Position numbers and translations under genes: made by a program | Shown: piece by piece, positions 8,437-17,306 of the stretch | Layout of the letters: each line of letters begins with the position of its first letter | Numbering within the stretch: the stretch's first letter is position 1 | Notes under the pieces: model-generated | What the model was told of the DNA's origin: nothing | What the model saw: the letters and a program-made list of their open reading frames with translations, nothing else | Databases searched by the model: none | Assembly (NCBI RefSeq): GCF_001653565.1 | Contig: NZ_LYPB01000089.1 | Location: 100,851-164,850, forward strand | From: Paenibacillus oryzisoli | GTDB lineage: Bacteria > Bacillota > Bacilli > Paenibacillales > NBRC-103111 | Direction of reading: 5' to 3' | DNA length: 64,000 nt

Positions 8437-8706
8437 TTATTTCAAGTATGGTAACAACTTCTCTGCGATTTTACCTGCGTCCACATGGTAAGTGCCAGAT
8501 ACAACAGAAGATTTCAATTGATCAATTCGGAGGGATCGCTCTTCTGTTCGATTTCCTTGAGCACCAAGCAGCTCTTTCGCTTCAGCAGATATCTCAACCT
8601 GATCCTTCGCTTTACCCTTCTTCCCTGCAGCCTGTGCGAATGTCGATTCTCCCGATTTCTTATATGGATTCACATTACCAATGCGCCCATTATCATTAAT
8701 TTTCAT
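8437..8706 (-). CDS. flgM: Anti-sigma factor FlgM
   Basis: An 89-residue inhibitor of sigma-D that is exported when the hook is complete. It starts MKINDNGRIGNVNPYKKSGE, has the family-like central segment KDQVEISAEAKELLG (about 35-49) and ends with the short C-terminal helices that bind sigma. GGAG lies about 9 bases before the ATG. A strong sigma-D promoter lies directly upstream, giving the usual feedback loop in which sigma-D drives its own inhibitor. Confidence 0.95.
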   Translation of the reverse strand: MKINDNGRIGNVNPYKKSGESTFAQAAGKKGKAKDQVEISAEAKELLGAQGNRTEERSLRIDQLKSSVVSGTYHVDAGKIAEKLLPYLK

Positions 8707-8737
8707 ACCGATACACTCCTATATTCTCTGACCTAAA

Positions 8738-8776
8738 AAATAAAATGCCGATAATCGTTAGAACTATTATCGGCAT
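8738..8776 (-). terminator. Terminator of yvyF overlapping the flgM promoter
   Basis: An 11-bp inverted repeat ATGCCGATAAT/ATTATCGGCAT (8745-8755 and 8766-8776) is followed on the minus strand by a T/A-rich tract. The promoter-proximal arm contains the -10 element of the flgM sigma-D promoter. Confidence 0.8.
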
Positions 8777-8794
8777 CTTCTATATGAAACTTTA
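8767..8794 (-). promoter_or_regulatory. Sigma-D promoter of flgM operon
   Basis: TAAAGTTT and GCCGATAA, both exact matches to the sigma-28 consensus, are separated by 12 bases on the minus strand. Transcripts would begin inside the loop of the yvyF terminator and so lack one arm of that hairpin. Confidence 0.9.
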
Positions 8795-8818
8795 TATCTC
8801 TACTGACCTATTTCTAAA

Positions 8819-9241
8819 TTAATGGCGGTCCCGTAAGCGTTCTTGAATTTTAAAGCTAACTTTACTTTCCTGAGAAGCATTATCCTGTTTACGCCGCTCA
8901 TCCTCCGAATTATTCCTTACATCCTTTACGAGCTTCATTCGGCAAGGTTCGCAAATCGTATTTTCACGGATCAGAGTTCCACATACTTCACATGGATACG
9001 ACATGTTAGGCGCATGCAGAATAGAAATGCGGCCTTCACGAATAAACTTTGTAATTTGTTTAAGAGAGACACCTGTCGCTTCACTTAAATCGTTAATATT
9101 GACCCCTTTATTTTCACGAAGATACTTCACACATTTCTCATATTGTAACTCTAAGTCCTTCATGCAATTCGGACAAAAATCAGCGAAGCCTTTTACAAAT
9201 ATTTTCCCACAACGCGAACAATTCTGCACATTCATACTCAT
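8819..9241 (-). CDS. yvyF: Flagellar-operon zinc-ribbon protein YvyF (TIGR03826 family)
   Basis: A 140-residue cytoplasmic protein with two CxxC pairs near the N-terminus (CSRCG and CPNCM), a central helix-turn-helix-like part (GVSLKQITKFIREGR) and two further CxxC pairs (CEVCG, CEPCR) near residues 90-110. This is the layout of the YvyF family found between comF and flgM; its function is not firmly known. I start at the ATG at 9241 with GAGGGGG 7 bases upstream; the longer frame from 9268 has no ribosome site. Confidence 0.88.
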   Translation of the reverse strand: MSMNVQNCSRCGKIFVKGFADFCPNCMKDLELQYEKCVKYLRENKGVNINDLSEATGVSLKQITKFIREGRISILHAPNMSYPCEVCGTLIRENTICEPCRMKLVKDVRNNSEDERRKQDNASQESKVSFKIQERLRDRH

Positions 9242-9350
9242 TGTATATCCCCCTCTCAGTATTCCCATTTTCCACTTTTTAATTCCAGTTTACCGCAATT
9301 CGACAGCTTTTGCCTAATACTATTTTTGTGAAAATAAGACGATCCCCCAT

Positions 9351-10112
9351 TTACCTCGCCCAAGTTAATCCGCATATTTCGACAGGTATCGACATTCTCT
9401 CTTTGATCACCATCGCGCACTGATTCATCGTACTCCCCGTTGTGTACACATCGTCTACGATATAAATAAGGACAGCTCCTCCTTGAGCAACAATTTCCCT
9501 CAACTCTATGGCATCACACTCAAAAACATGCGCTAGATCGTCGATCCGCTCGTTTCGTTTTTTGAAACTTTGTTTCGCGGTATGTTTAGAACGAGTGAGT
9601 AAACGCACGACCGGGAAGCCAGCTAGCCGGCCTAACTCTCTCGCCATTTGCTCCGCTTGATTAAATCCACGCTCTTGCATGCGCTGCTCACTTACGGGAA
9701 CGTAGGTGATAATCTCTCGGACCTGCTCCGTTGATGGAGATGGCCGCCTATCTATCCGTAGTTGCTGCATGGCATGTACCAACATCTGACCGAACGCGGT
9801 CTTTAATCGCTCATCCCCACGGTACTTATATCTGGCTAGCAGTTCTTTCATCGTCTCATCATAGCGAACGGCACTTCGGCTTTTCGTAAAATTGGTGTTA
9901 GACCTTCGGCGACAATCTGGACAATACTCACCCCGCCCACAAGATACACAAACGACCTTACGAATCCACGGAATCCGTGTGTAACACACAGGACATAGCC
10001 CCAACTGACCTCTCTCTAGACTGGTCACCTGTTTACATAATAAGCACGCTTCACGCTTAGGACTTAATAGTGAAAATAACGAGTCCCCCATCCGCCTCCA
10101 CCACTCGCTCAT
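9351..10112 (-). CDS. comFC: Competence protein ComFC (phosphoribosyltransferase family)
   Basis: A 253-residue protein with an N-terminal zinc-binding part (CLLCK, CPVCY, CVSCG, CPDCR within residues 23-67). A C-terminal phosphoribosyltransferase-like fold carries the PRPP-loop-like sequence YIVDDVYTTGSTMNQC near 210-228. ComFC works with the ComFA helicase in bringing transforming single-stranded DNA into the cytoplasm. Its ATG overlaps the comFA stop as ATGA, so the two are translationally coupled. The length is typical. Confidence 0.93.
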   Translation of the reverse strand: MSEWWRRMGDSLFSLLSPKREACLLCKQVTSLERGQLGLCPVCYTRIPWIRKVVCVSCGRGEYCPDCRRRSNTNFTKSRSAVRYDETMKELLARYKYRGDERLKTAFGQMLVHAMQQLRIDRRPSPSTEQVREIITYVPVSEQRMQERGFNQAEQMARELGRLAGFPVVRLLTRSKHTAKQSFKKRNERIDDLAHVFECDAIELREIVAQGGAVLIYIVDDVYTTGSTMNQCAMVIKERMSIPVEICGLTWAR

Positions 10113-11962
10113 ACCTTACCTCCTTGTAGAAAGCCTTGTTTTCGTGCAATACGATTCATCGTGCGAATCTGTCGAAGGGCTTCTTTCTGTGATTTTGTTA
10201 TTTCCGCTGCCGCCAAATAAACCTTTCCATAGGGGTCATCCTTCGATCTCCCAGCCCGACCTGCCATCTGGACAAGCGCTGCTTCATCGAATAACTTCGA
10301 GTCTGCATCCAAAATAAATACATCAGATTGGGGTACAGTTACCCCACGTTCGAGGATGGTTGTCGTGACGAGCACGCGAATTTCCCGACTTCGGAAAAGC
10401 TGAACCTTCTCCGTACGCGAGATGTCTTTGGAGGAGGTACCTTCAACCCGAACATCCAGGTCGGTTCCCCTCAATTTACTTCTTAACAACTCCACCATCG
10501 GTTCCACTAGCTGAATATTCGGAACGAACACGAAAACTTGAGCTCCACGCTCAATAGATACTTCTAATCTGGTTTGAATTGACTGCGGGATTGACTGGGC
10601 TGCGATGGATTGTCTTAAAGCAGGCGTAGAGATCAACTGGGGTACTGGAAGGGGATGTTTATGGAATCTTACAGGGACACGGACATGTGGCAGTCGCCCA
10701 CGTTCGGCGGCGTGTCTAACGCGCGTAGGTGGAGTCGCTGATAGCAGGATATTCGTCCCGCTAGGTTTGCACACTTTCTCTGCTGCATAGCTAAGCATGG
10801 GGTTGTTGTGGTACGGGAAGGCATCGATTTCATCGATGATGACGAGGTCAAAAGCTTGATGGAACCGCAACAACTGGTGCGTTGTTGCGATGGTGATTTG
10901 CCCTTGCTCCCAGCGCTGCTCGCTCCCTCCGTACAGCGTAACCACGCTGTACGTTGCGAACGCCCGCTGGATGCGCGGCTCTAGCTCTAACACCACGTCC
11001 TTGCGTGGTGTAGCAATGAGCACACGCCCGCCACGAGCGGCGGTGTAGTGAATGAACGGGAAGATCATCTCCGTCTTCCCGGCGCCCGTAACGGCCCAAA
11101 TGAGGAACTTCCCTGGGCCGCCAGTTTGCTTCCCTTGGATGTAGCGAAGCCCCTCAAGGGAAGCATGGGTCTGAGCATCACTGAGCCCCCAGGGCTCGAT
11201 GTATGCTTGCAGTTCGTGGGCAGCCTCTTCGCCTGCGGCGGACAGCCCACTGCCCGAACCGCCGAGCACCAGCAAGGAGCAGGATCGGACCCTGCCCATG
11301 GTGAGGCACTCCTCGCAATAGGGGCAGTCTTGTCCGCAATCCAAGCAGGGCGACCAGAACATCCGGGCTTCTCCGCTTCCACAGCGTTTACAGGCGTAAT
11401 GCGAAGCCTTCCGAAGCCATCGCCGCCAGTCGCGCTTCACCTGCAAGAGCAGGCCGCTAGTGAGCGACACATCGCCATTGAGATAGGCAAGTTGCAAATA
11501 AGATGGCCACGAAGCCTTCAACCCTGCCGTCTCGACACCAGGAGATTCGATTAGCTGCTGAAGCTCATCTACCAATAGGGAGCGCCCCCTGCAAGCTTCT
11601 ACGAGACTAATATACGTGGGTGCGTGTAGTTGAATCTTACTATTATTTTTGCCAAACCAAGACATGTAGTCAATCACTTCCGAACACATTGCATCCACAT
11701 GCGCCATTCCACGCAAAGCAGCTTCCCGTTTAACCATCTCGAGTACCTGACTCTCGCTGTAATCTTTAGAAGCCGCATCCCTCTTTCTCAGCCCCTCGAG
11801 CAGTCGAATCCCCTGCCCAAACGAAACAAAAGGTTCGAACAATACGAGGCCGGCGTCGGCTGCGTAATGCTCGAACCAATATTGGATATCTGTCTGGGCA
11901 TGTAACGTAAATTTCCACTCCCACACATGTCTCTTGCGAACAGCATAGATCTGAACCTTCAT
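10109..11962 (-). CDS. comFA: Competence DNA helicase ComFA
   Basis: A 617-residue superfamily-2 DNA translocase for DNA uptake. A four-cysteine zinc site (CKRC, CLDC, CPYCEEC; residues 191-219) precedes the helicase core. Motif I is GAGKT (293-297), motif II is DEID (377-380), motif III is SAT (408-410), and motif VI GRAGR lies near residue 579. The N-terminal 180 residues are variable in the family. The central coding stretch (about 10,850-11,480) is clearly more GC-rich than the flanks, and the frame there is intact. It begins the comFA-comFC-yvyF transcription unit. Confidence 0.95.
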   Translation of the reverse strand: MKVQIYAVRKRHVWEWKFTLHAQTDIQYWFEHYAADAGLVLFEPFVSFGQGIRLLEGLRKRDAASKDYSESQVLEMVKREAALRGMAHVDAMCSEVIDYMSWFGKNNSKIQLHAPTYISLVEACRGRSLLVDELQQLIESPGVETAGLKASWPSYLQLAYLNGDVSLTSGLLLQVKRDWRRWLRKASHYACKRCGSGEARMFWSPCLDCGQDCPYCEECLTMGRVRSCSLLVLGGSGSGLSAAGEEAAHELQAYIEPWGLSDAQTHASLEGLRYIQGKQTGGPGKFLIWAVTGAGKTEMIFPFIHYTAARGGRVLIATPRKDVVLELEPRIQRAFATYSVVTLYGGSEQRWEQGQITIATTHQLLRFHQAFDLVIIDEIDAFPYHNNPMLSYAAEKVCKPSGTNILLSATPPTRVRHAAERGRLPHVRVPVRFHKHPLPVPQLISTPALRQSIAAQSIPQSIQTRLEVSIERGAQVFVFVPNIQLVEPMVELLRSKLRGTDLDVRVEGTSSKDISRTEKVQLFRSREIRVLVTTTILERGVTVPQSDVFILDADSKLFDEAALVQMAGRAGRSKDDPYGKVYLAAAEITKSQKEALRQIRTMNRIARKQGFLQGGKV

Positions 11963-12046
11963 TCCTCACCGTTCTCTCTTCATCAAATAGTGTAGCGTGC
12001 GTGTTGGTTGAAGGTCTATGTTAGTCAATTCTTAAAGCGTTTTCCA

Positions 12047-12436
12047 TCAAACAACAGGAATCTTTACAAGTTCCTCTCTATTACTGAGGTGAACGAGTAC
12101 AACAGGATCTTCATCATGCTGACTTAAAAAACGATCAACGGCATCATAGTCAGACTGTAAACGCAGCTCAAGAGCATACGTATGGGATAAACGCTCAATG
12201 ATTTCTCTAGTATCGTCAGACGAACCCTCGTCAATAATCGTTGCCTTGACCTGGTTGCCTCTTACACGCGAAAAGAAAAATAATGAGCGAATTACCCACT
12301 CAATTTGATTTTGATTATTTTTGGTAACAAGTAAAACAGTAGCTGGTTTCTTCATCGTTCCCTTACGTAATAAGAGATGCAGCACGATAATGCTCACGCC
12401 ATAGCAACCGAAGATACAAAGCAATCCAATCCACAT
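12047..12436 (-). CDS. Small membrane-anchored protein resembling the start of a family-2 glycosyltransferase
   Basis: A 129-residue protein with one N-terminal membrane segment (about 1-22). A short domain beginning ATVLLVTKNNQNQIEWVIRS and containing IIDEGSSDDTREIIERL follows. This resembles the nucleotide-binding first half of a GT-A glycosyltransferase (the DxSSDDT turn), but the catalytic second half is absent. GGAGGG precedes the ATG. It lies between degU and comFA, where B. subtilis has yvyE and yviA. Whether it is a stand-alone protein or a decayed remnant cannot be told; the frame is clean and the ribosome site is good, which favours a real gene. Confidence 0.7.
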   Translation of the reverse strand: MWIGLLCIFGCYGVSIIVLHLLLRKGTMKKPATVLLVTKNNQNQIEWVIRSLFFFSRVRGNQVKATIIDEGSSDDTREIIERLSHTYALELRLQSDYDAVDRFLSQHDEDPVVLVHLSNREELVKIPVV

Positions 12437-12516
12437 AGCGGGTCCCTCCCTTACCTGCAGTGTATGCGGCAGAGCAAAGGGGGGTTCCTATAGGCCCGGA
12501 AATGCGGTATCGTGGA

Positions 12517-13242
12517 TTACAGCGTTACCCAACCATTTTTTATTGCGATAATTACCGCTTGTGTACGGTCATCAACTTCCATTTTTTGAAGAATACTACT
12601 CACGTGGTTTTTCACTGTTTTCTCACTGATATACAAGAACTCGCCAATCAGCTTATTGCTTTTGCCTTCTGCCATAAGTCGAAGCACTTCTGCTTCCCTC
12701 TTGGTTAATGGACTATTTGCATTATGTATGTACTTCAATCCAGAATCCTTCACGCCTGTTCCCGTACCAACCACACCAACGTCATCCAGATACGTCATAC
12801 GTCTTAGTTGATTGATAAGCTTACCCGTTACCTTAGGATGAATGTAGGCATGTCCTGCAACAACAGAACGAATCGCATTAATCAGCGACTCTGCTTCCAT
12901 ATCCTTCAGCAAGTAACCTGAAGCCCCTTTACGAAGCGTCTCAAATACGTAGCTCTCATCATCATGAATAGATAGAATGATGACTTTAATATCTGGAAAA
13001 ATCAGTTTCAGACGTTCTGTTGCAATTACTCCGTTCTCAAGAGGCATATTGATGTCCATGAGCACGATATCGGGCGTAATTTGATTACACAATTCAATAA
13101 CTTGGATGCCATCGCCACACTCACCGATAACTTCCATGTCATCTTCCATATTAATAATCCGTTTAACACCTTCACGAAAAAGCTGATGATCGTCTGCAAT
13201 GACAATATGCACATTGCGTTTGTGACTCGCCGTGTTGTCCAT
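12517..13242 (-). CDS. degU: Response regulator DegU
   Basis: A 241-residue NarL/LuxR-type response regulator. The receiver domain (about 10-130) has the acidic pair DD near residue 17, the phospho-acceptor Asp63 in LMDINMP and a conserved Lys. The LuxR-type HTH (LTKREAEVLRLMAEGKSNKL through KTVKNHVSSILQKM) occupies about 175-235. I start at MDNTASHKRN (13242), one base after the degS stop, with AAGGAGG upstream; the longer open frame to 13356 lies inside degS and is discarded. DegU controls exoenzymes, motility and competence in Bacillus. Confidence 0.97.
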   Translation of the reverse strand: MDNTASHKRNVHIVIADDHQLFREGVKRIINMEDDMEVIGECGDGIQVIELCNQITPDIVLMDINMPLENGVIATERLKLIFPDIKVIILSIHDDESYVFETLRKGASGYLLKDMEAESLINAIRSVVAGHAYIHPKVTGKLINQLRRMTYLDDVGVVGTGTGVKDSGLKYIHNANSPLTKREAEVLRLMAEGKSNKLIGEFLYISEKTVKNHVSSILQKMEVDDRTQAVIIAIKNGWVTL

Positions 13243-13243
13243 T

Positions 13244-14407
13244 CTAGTTATCCTCCTTGTTCTCTCCAACGCCGCCGATAGGGATGAGCATCGTAATTTT
13301 TGTTCCTGAATCTTTCTCGGACTCCAGAACCATGGTACCTTCCAGCAGCTCCACACGCTCTCTCATTCCCAGTAAACCAAAGTTATTTCCCTTGGCTATT
13401 CTTTGTTCTGTTAGCGGAACATCAAAACCGATTCCGTTATCCACAACATAAATCTGTACTTGATCTGGTTCTAGCGTGAGTTCAACAGACAAGAAGGTTG
13501 CCTTAGCATGTTTGTTTATATTCGATAGAGCTTCCTGCACCAAGCGGAAAATGGCAATTTCCAACCCAGACGGTATGCGTGTTTCTTTTCCGACCAAGTT
13601 AAACTGTGTGTGAATTCGATGTTTATCTTCAAAATCCTGCACATACTTCCGTAATGTAGGTACAATCCCTAAATCATCGAGCGCCATTGGCCGGAGGTTG
13701 AAAATAATTTTGCGCACCTCTTCAAGGCCATTTCTGACTTGTCCCTTTAAATCGACTAACTCATCCTTCACCGCTGAAATATCTTCCTTAACGAGCATCC
13801 GATGAGCAATCTCAGTCCGAAGGACAACATTCGCCAAGGTTTGAGCCATCCCATCATGAATTTCTCGCGCGATGCGTTTGCGTTCTTCTTCTTGGGCCAA
13901 AATAATTTTCAACCCCAGCAGCTGTCGATTCTTAGCAGACTCAATAATACGTGTTAACTGATTAAGATCGCCAGATAAATATTCCAGTGCAACATTCATC
14001 TGTGAGACGATCGTTTCAGCGCGTTCTACCTGTTTGTCCACATTCTTCATGCGAACCTGCAAGTCATTGCGGCGAATCTTGAGATTATTCTCTTTTTCCC
14101 GCGCAACGGTTAGCTGTAATTGAAAAGCGATAGCGGCTTCATAAGCAATCTTGATATCTTCTTCACGATACTTGTTGAAATCTCGACTAACTTCCGTAAG
14201 CCGGATCCGCGACCGTTTGTATTCTTTCTCTAACATATCCACGAGATCAATCGTGACACCCGTCTCATGCTTAATGTCATTAAGCTCCCGAGTAAGCGAC
14301 TCCTTCTCTAAGCGTGATGACTCAGCAATCTCAAATAGTTGATACTTGCTGCTTTCCATGACGTTAATGGCGTTGGTTATGACCTTGTCTATAGCGTCTG
14401 GTTGCAC
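13244..14407 (-). CDS. degS: Sensor histidine kinase DegS
   Basis: A 387-residue cytoplasmic kinase without membrane segments, partner of DegU. A long N-terminal coiled-coil sensor region (about 20-165) precedes the HisKA_3 box RKRIAREIHDGMAQTLANV with phospho-acceptor His184. The ATPase domain contains DNGIGFD near residue 340 and GLLGMRERVELL. The start is GTG at 14407 with AAGGAG 10 bases upstream. degU begins one base after its stop codon, so the two-component pair is translationally coupled. Confidence 0.96.
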   Translation of the reverse strand: MQPDAIDKVITNAINVMESSKYQLFEIAESSRLEKESLTRELNDIKHETGVTIDLVDMLEKEYKRSRIRLTEVSRDFNKYREEDIKIAYEAAIAFQLQLTVAREKENNLKIRRNDLQVRMKNVDKQVERAETIVSQMNVALEYLSGDLNQLTRIIESAKNRQLLGLKIILAQEEERKRIAREIHDGMAQTLANVVLRTEIAHRMLVKEDISAVKDELVDLKGQVRNGLEEVRKIIFNLRPMALDDLGIVPTLRKYVQDFEDKHRIHTQFNLVGKETRIPSGLEIAIFRLVQEALSNINKHAKATFLSVELTLEPDQVQIYVVDNGIGFDVPLTEQRIAKGNNFGLLGMRERVELLEGTMVLESEKDSGTKITMLIPIGGVGENKEDN

Positions 14408-14505
14408 ATGAAACGAGCTCCTTTTAATAAAACCTTATAATAGTAAGTTGTCTACCCCATATTGTAGCATAGTTCTCGCCGTTTGCCGTGTACTTCTAGT
14501 ACTAT

Positions 14506-17109
14506 TTATTCAATTGATATTCCGTAATTTTGGGGATCCCAGCCTACTTTGAAGCCTAACCTCTCTGAAATGAGGCGTAATGGGACCATTGTCACATTAT
14601 TCATGATCGCTGGAGCCACTTCTGCCGTGACGCGAACACCATTTACAAGCAGATCTGTTTGATCAATCCATAGGTCAATTAATTTATCGCCACGCAGGAC
14701 GGTTACCTTACGCTCTTTGTCGTCCCACTTCACAGTGCCACCCAATGCTTCTGTAACAAAACGAATCGGAACCAACGTATTATCCTTCACGATCGTCGGT
14801 GCTTGTTCCAATGTCATCGGTTTGCTATTCAATGTTGCTTGTTTCTTATTGACAGTCAGTTTAATTGCATTCTTCGGCAGTGTTGGCAATTGTCCTTTAT
14901 AAATAAATGAAATATCGTCAATATTAATTTTCCCTTTAGTGGCTCTTTCATCCTGCCCGTTGAGTGGATTTGCCACATAAACGCTTTTCACGAGCAAAGG
15001 AGCCTTCAGACCCGAAACATCTGCCGTCACCTTGCGCCAGCCTGTCCAGTTCATATTTTCCGTAAAACTAACGTAATTCAGCTTGCCATCTGCATCAATG
15101 ACCTCTGCACGCACCCAATTGAAGCTGCCATCTCCCATGACTTTAGCCGTTATAAATTCGGGAGCACCTTCGATCGGAGCACCATTTCCATTATTAAACC
15201 TTGCATAAGCAGCTTTCGTTCCTAGTCCTTTGGAGAAATCATATGCAATTTCCAAGTTCTTGTTGCCATTGTTAGGAACAATATTGACAGTCGAAACAAC
15301 CTCTGCCGGATATTTGTCCCCTGTTGTCATGACAGCAAACTTATCTAAATCGTACCACACTTTCTCCTGCCCGACAGGTAAAGTTACCATGGTGCTATAC
15401 CCATCATAGCGTGCAATGACTTGCGCCGTTTGCGCACCAGCAGTGCTATCTACGTGGAGGACACCGTTGGTGATTGTCCCCTTAACTCCGCTTAGCTCCC
15501 AAGTCGCTGATGCCGCGGGTAACTCTCTCGTTGCTCCACTTCGTGTTGTAACGGTAATCGGAAGCTTGAAATCGCCGCCCTCTGTCAATGAGAAGGACCC
15601 CGAGCTGAATGCCATCGACGTAATCTGATCACGCCCGACAACTTCAACATCCATCGTTGCGGATCCTTTGCCTGATTTGGCGACAATCTGTGTTTTTCCA
15701 GGCATTGTTGGTGTGTATACATTATCCTTGAACGAGCCATTAGCCACCGTGCTGCTCCATTGTGGGACAATTCCTGTTACGGCGATTGGATTATAATAGT
15801 CATCATACGCTTTAAATTGATAAGTGCTGGATTCATTTACGAATAATAGGGATTGTCCTTTTAAAATAAGACCTAACAACTCGCCCTTCGGCGCTGTCGA
15901 ATATACACCCAAACCATTGGCTACCGCACGTTGATTCCCATTCTGTGTTTTGTTTACTAGTTTCGGATCTACATCACCAAGCGGCCTAGACACCATCTGC
16001 GTCGATCCACCGCCATCGAGGACCATCCCTCTCCAAACTCCGGCATCGATCATGAATTGCTGCAGCTCTGGCAGCGTCATCCCTGCACTAGGACCGTTCC
16101 GGTCTGCTGTTATGATATATGCCTTCTTCAGATCCTTGGAGTAACCTACTGCTGTCCTAGAAACAGGACTATATCCGCTAAAATCATTAATATTCCGCGT
16201 AAAATAGCTCGGCTTTGCTTCATCCACTAGCAGCGTGCTGCCGCCGATGAGCATTTTGAAGTTTTTCCAATCGTACGTCTTGGATGCATCATGTGGAACC
16301 ATATCATATTTCGTCGTAATTTTATCACCAACTTTGAGATGGTTTACAATAAACTCTCTTGCTAAACCGGAGCCTCTCAGGATATAACCATCCGCTGGAG
16401 CAATCATTTTCACATTCGTATCCACTTGAATTTCCTTGACGATATCATTCTGAATGAGTGCCTCCGTAGGCACGTGTGTACCATCCACAGCGCGCTGTGT
16501 CATCGCCCAAGCACTTGTATAAAGGAAAAGACCGTCTGCAATCAGCGGAACATCATTATCGTCCCAGTAGAACGTTTTGTTCACGCCACCCAGCTCGAAC
16601 TTAGTCCCATCCTTAGCCGTAACCGTACCTTGGAAATCGAAAATATCAATAATCGGCTGATTCGTCTTCGTAATAGCAAAAGAGTACAGCCCCGAAATCT
16701 TCGCCGGCGTCGCCATCACCTGTCCGTTTGTGATCTGCGCACCCTCTGGTACTCCTTCTGCCTGGGTATTGTAGAAATCCCCGTTTACCCCGGCTACAGC
16801 ACCTGTATCCTTCACCATGCCGAGCACACTCTGGTTTTTCGTGAACTGATTGTTCGTTCCTGCCATTGCGTCTATCTTCACGTTCGGGTTCGTCAGATCC
16901 ACTTCGATCACATTGGCGTTCACCGATACTTCCTTATTGCTTCGCGTTGTCGACCATACGTAGTTCTTCATAATTGCACCTGATGTGATCGTCTCCTGCG
17001 AGCTCAATGTTAGCTTCGATCCCGCCGCGCTCACTGTTACTCCCGACACCAACTGCCACACCATAGCGCAAGCCACTGCAGCCACTCCTACTTGCCTCTG
17101 TACCTTCAC
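14506..17109 (-). CDS. Secreted phosphodiester glycosidase (NAGPA domain) with C-terminal copper-amine-oxidase-type domain
   Basis: An 867-residue protein with a signal peptide (about 1-28, cleaved near VSA). The NAGPA domain (roughly 90-400) shows VAGVNGDFYN and GMVLDGGGST. This family hydrolyses or recognises N-acetylglucosamine-1-phosphodiesters and in Gram-positives is linked to wall teichoic-acid-type polymers. Ig-like regions and a beta-rich carbohydrate-binding-like region follow. The C-terminus (about 750-867) has two repeats of the wall-associated copper-amine-oxidase N-domain type (VPIRFVTEALGG, VPLRLISERLGF). The start is GTG at 17109 with GAGGAG upstream. Confidence 0.85.
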   Translation of the reverse strand: MKVQRQVGVAAVACAMVWQLVSGVTVSAAGSKLTLSSQETITSGAIMKNYVWSTTRSNKEVSVNANVIEVDLTNPNVKIDAMAGTNNQFTKNQSVLGMVKDTGAVAGVNGDFYNTQAEGVPEGAQITNGQVMATPAKISGLYSFAITKTNQPIIDIFDFQGTVTAKDGTKFELGGVNKTFYWDDNDVPLIADGLFLYTSAWAMTQRAVDGTHVPTEALIQNDIVKEIQVDTNVKMIAPADGYILRGSGLAREFIVNHLKVGDKITTKYDMVPHDASKTYDWKNFKMLIGGSTLLVDEAKPSYFTRNINDFSGYSPVSRTAVGYSKDLKKAYIITADRNGPSAGMTLPELQQFMIDAGVWRGMVLDGGGSTQMVSRPLGDVDPKLVNKTQNGNQRAVANGLGVYSTAPKGELLGLILKGQSLLFVNESSTYQFKAYDDYYNPIAVTGIVPQWSSTVANGSFKDNVYTPTMPGKTQIVAKSGKGSATMDVEVVGRDQITSMAFSSGSFSLTEGGDFKLPITVTTRSGATRELPAASATWELSGVKGTITNGVLHVDSTAGAQTAQVIARYDGYSTMVTLPVGQEKVWYDLDKFAVMTTGDKYPAEVVSTVNIVPNNGNKNLEIAYDFSKGLGTKAAYARFNNGNGAPIEGAPEFITAKVMGDGSFNWVRAEVIDADGKLNYVSFTENMNWTGWRKVTADVSGLKAPLLVKSVYVANPLNGQDERATKGKINIDDISFIYKGQLPTLPKNAIKLTVNKKQATLNSKPMTLEQAPTIVKDNTLVPIRFVTEALGGTVKWDDKERKVTVLRGDKLIDLWIDQTDLLVNGVRVTAEVAPAIMNNVTMVPLRLISERLGFKVGWDPQNYGISIE

Positions 17110-17153
17110 GTTGCCGTTCCACTCCTCTTTTTCATCTAAGTCTAGTATCTATC

Positions 17154-17182
17154 TTTATAGCGATAACTATATAGACTCTTAA
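17154..17182 (-). promoter_or_regulatory. Candidate sigma-A promoter of the NAGPA-domain gene
   Basis: TTAAGA and TATAAA are separated by 17 bases on the minus strand, about 45 bases upstream of the GTG start. This is a consensus match only. Confidence 0.35.
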
Positions 17183-17244
17183 ACTATGGAAAAAGTTACG
17201 AAATTCCCCATGTTGTATTCATATGTCATAGATTAACTGTGAAA

Positions 17245-17280
17245 AAGTAAAAAAGAGCACAACCCTTCCGGGTTTGCTCT
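17245..17280 (-). terminator. Terminator of the coiled-coil gene
   Basis: The stem AGAGCA-(A/C)AACCC / GGGTT-TGCTCT with a TTCC loop (17254-17280) is followed by a T-rich tract on the minus strand. It lies 27 bases past the stop of the 91-residue gene. Confidence 0.82.
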
Positions 17281-17306
17281 CTGCTTGAGATGCTTATATG
17301 TGATAT

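Noticed and set aside
11048..11554. 168-codon plus-strand frame inside comFA
   Set aside because: It comes from the GC-rich patch, where stop codons are rare; the helicase motifs on the other strand are intact.
12437..12516. Terminator after degU
   Set aside because: Only a four-base stem (TTCC/GGAA) without a T run can be drawn.
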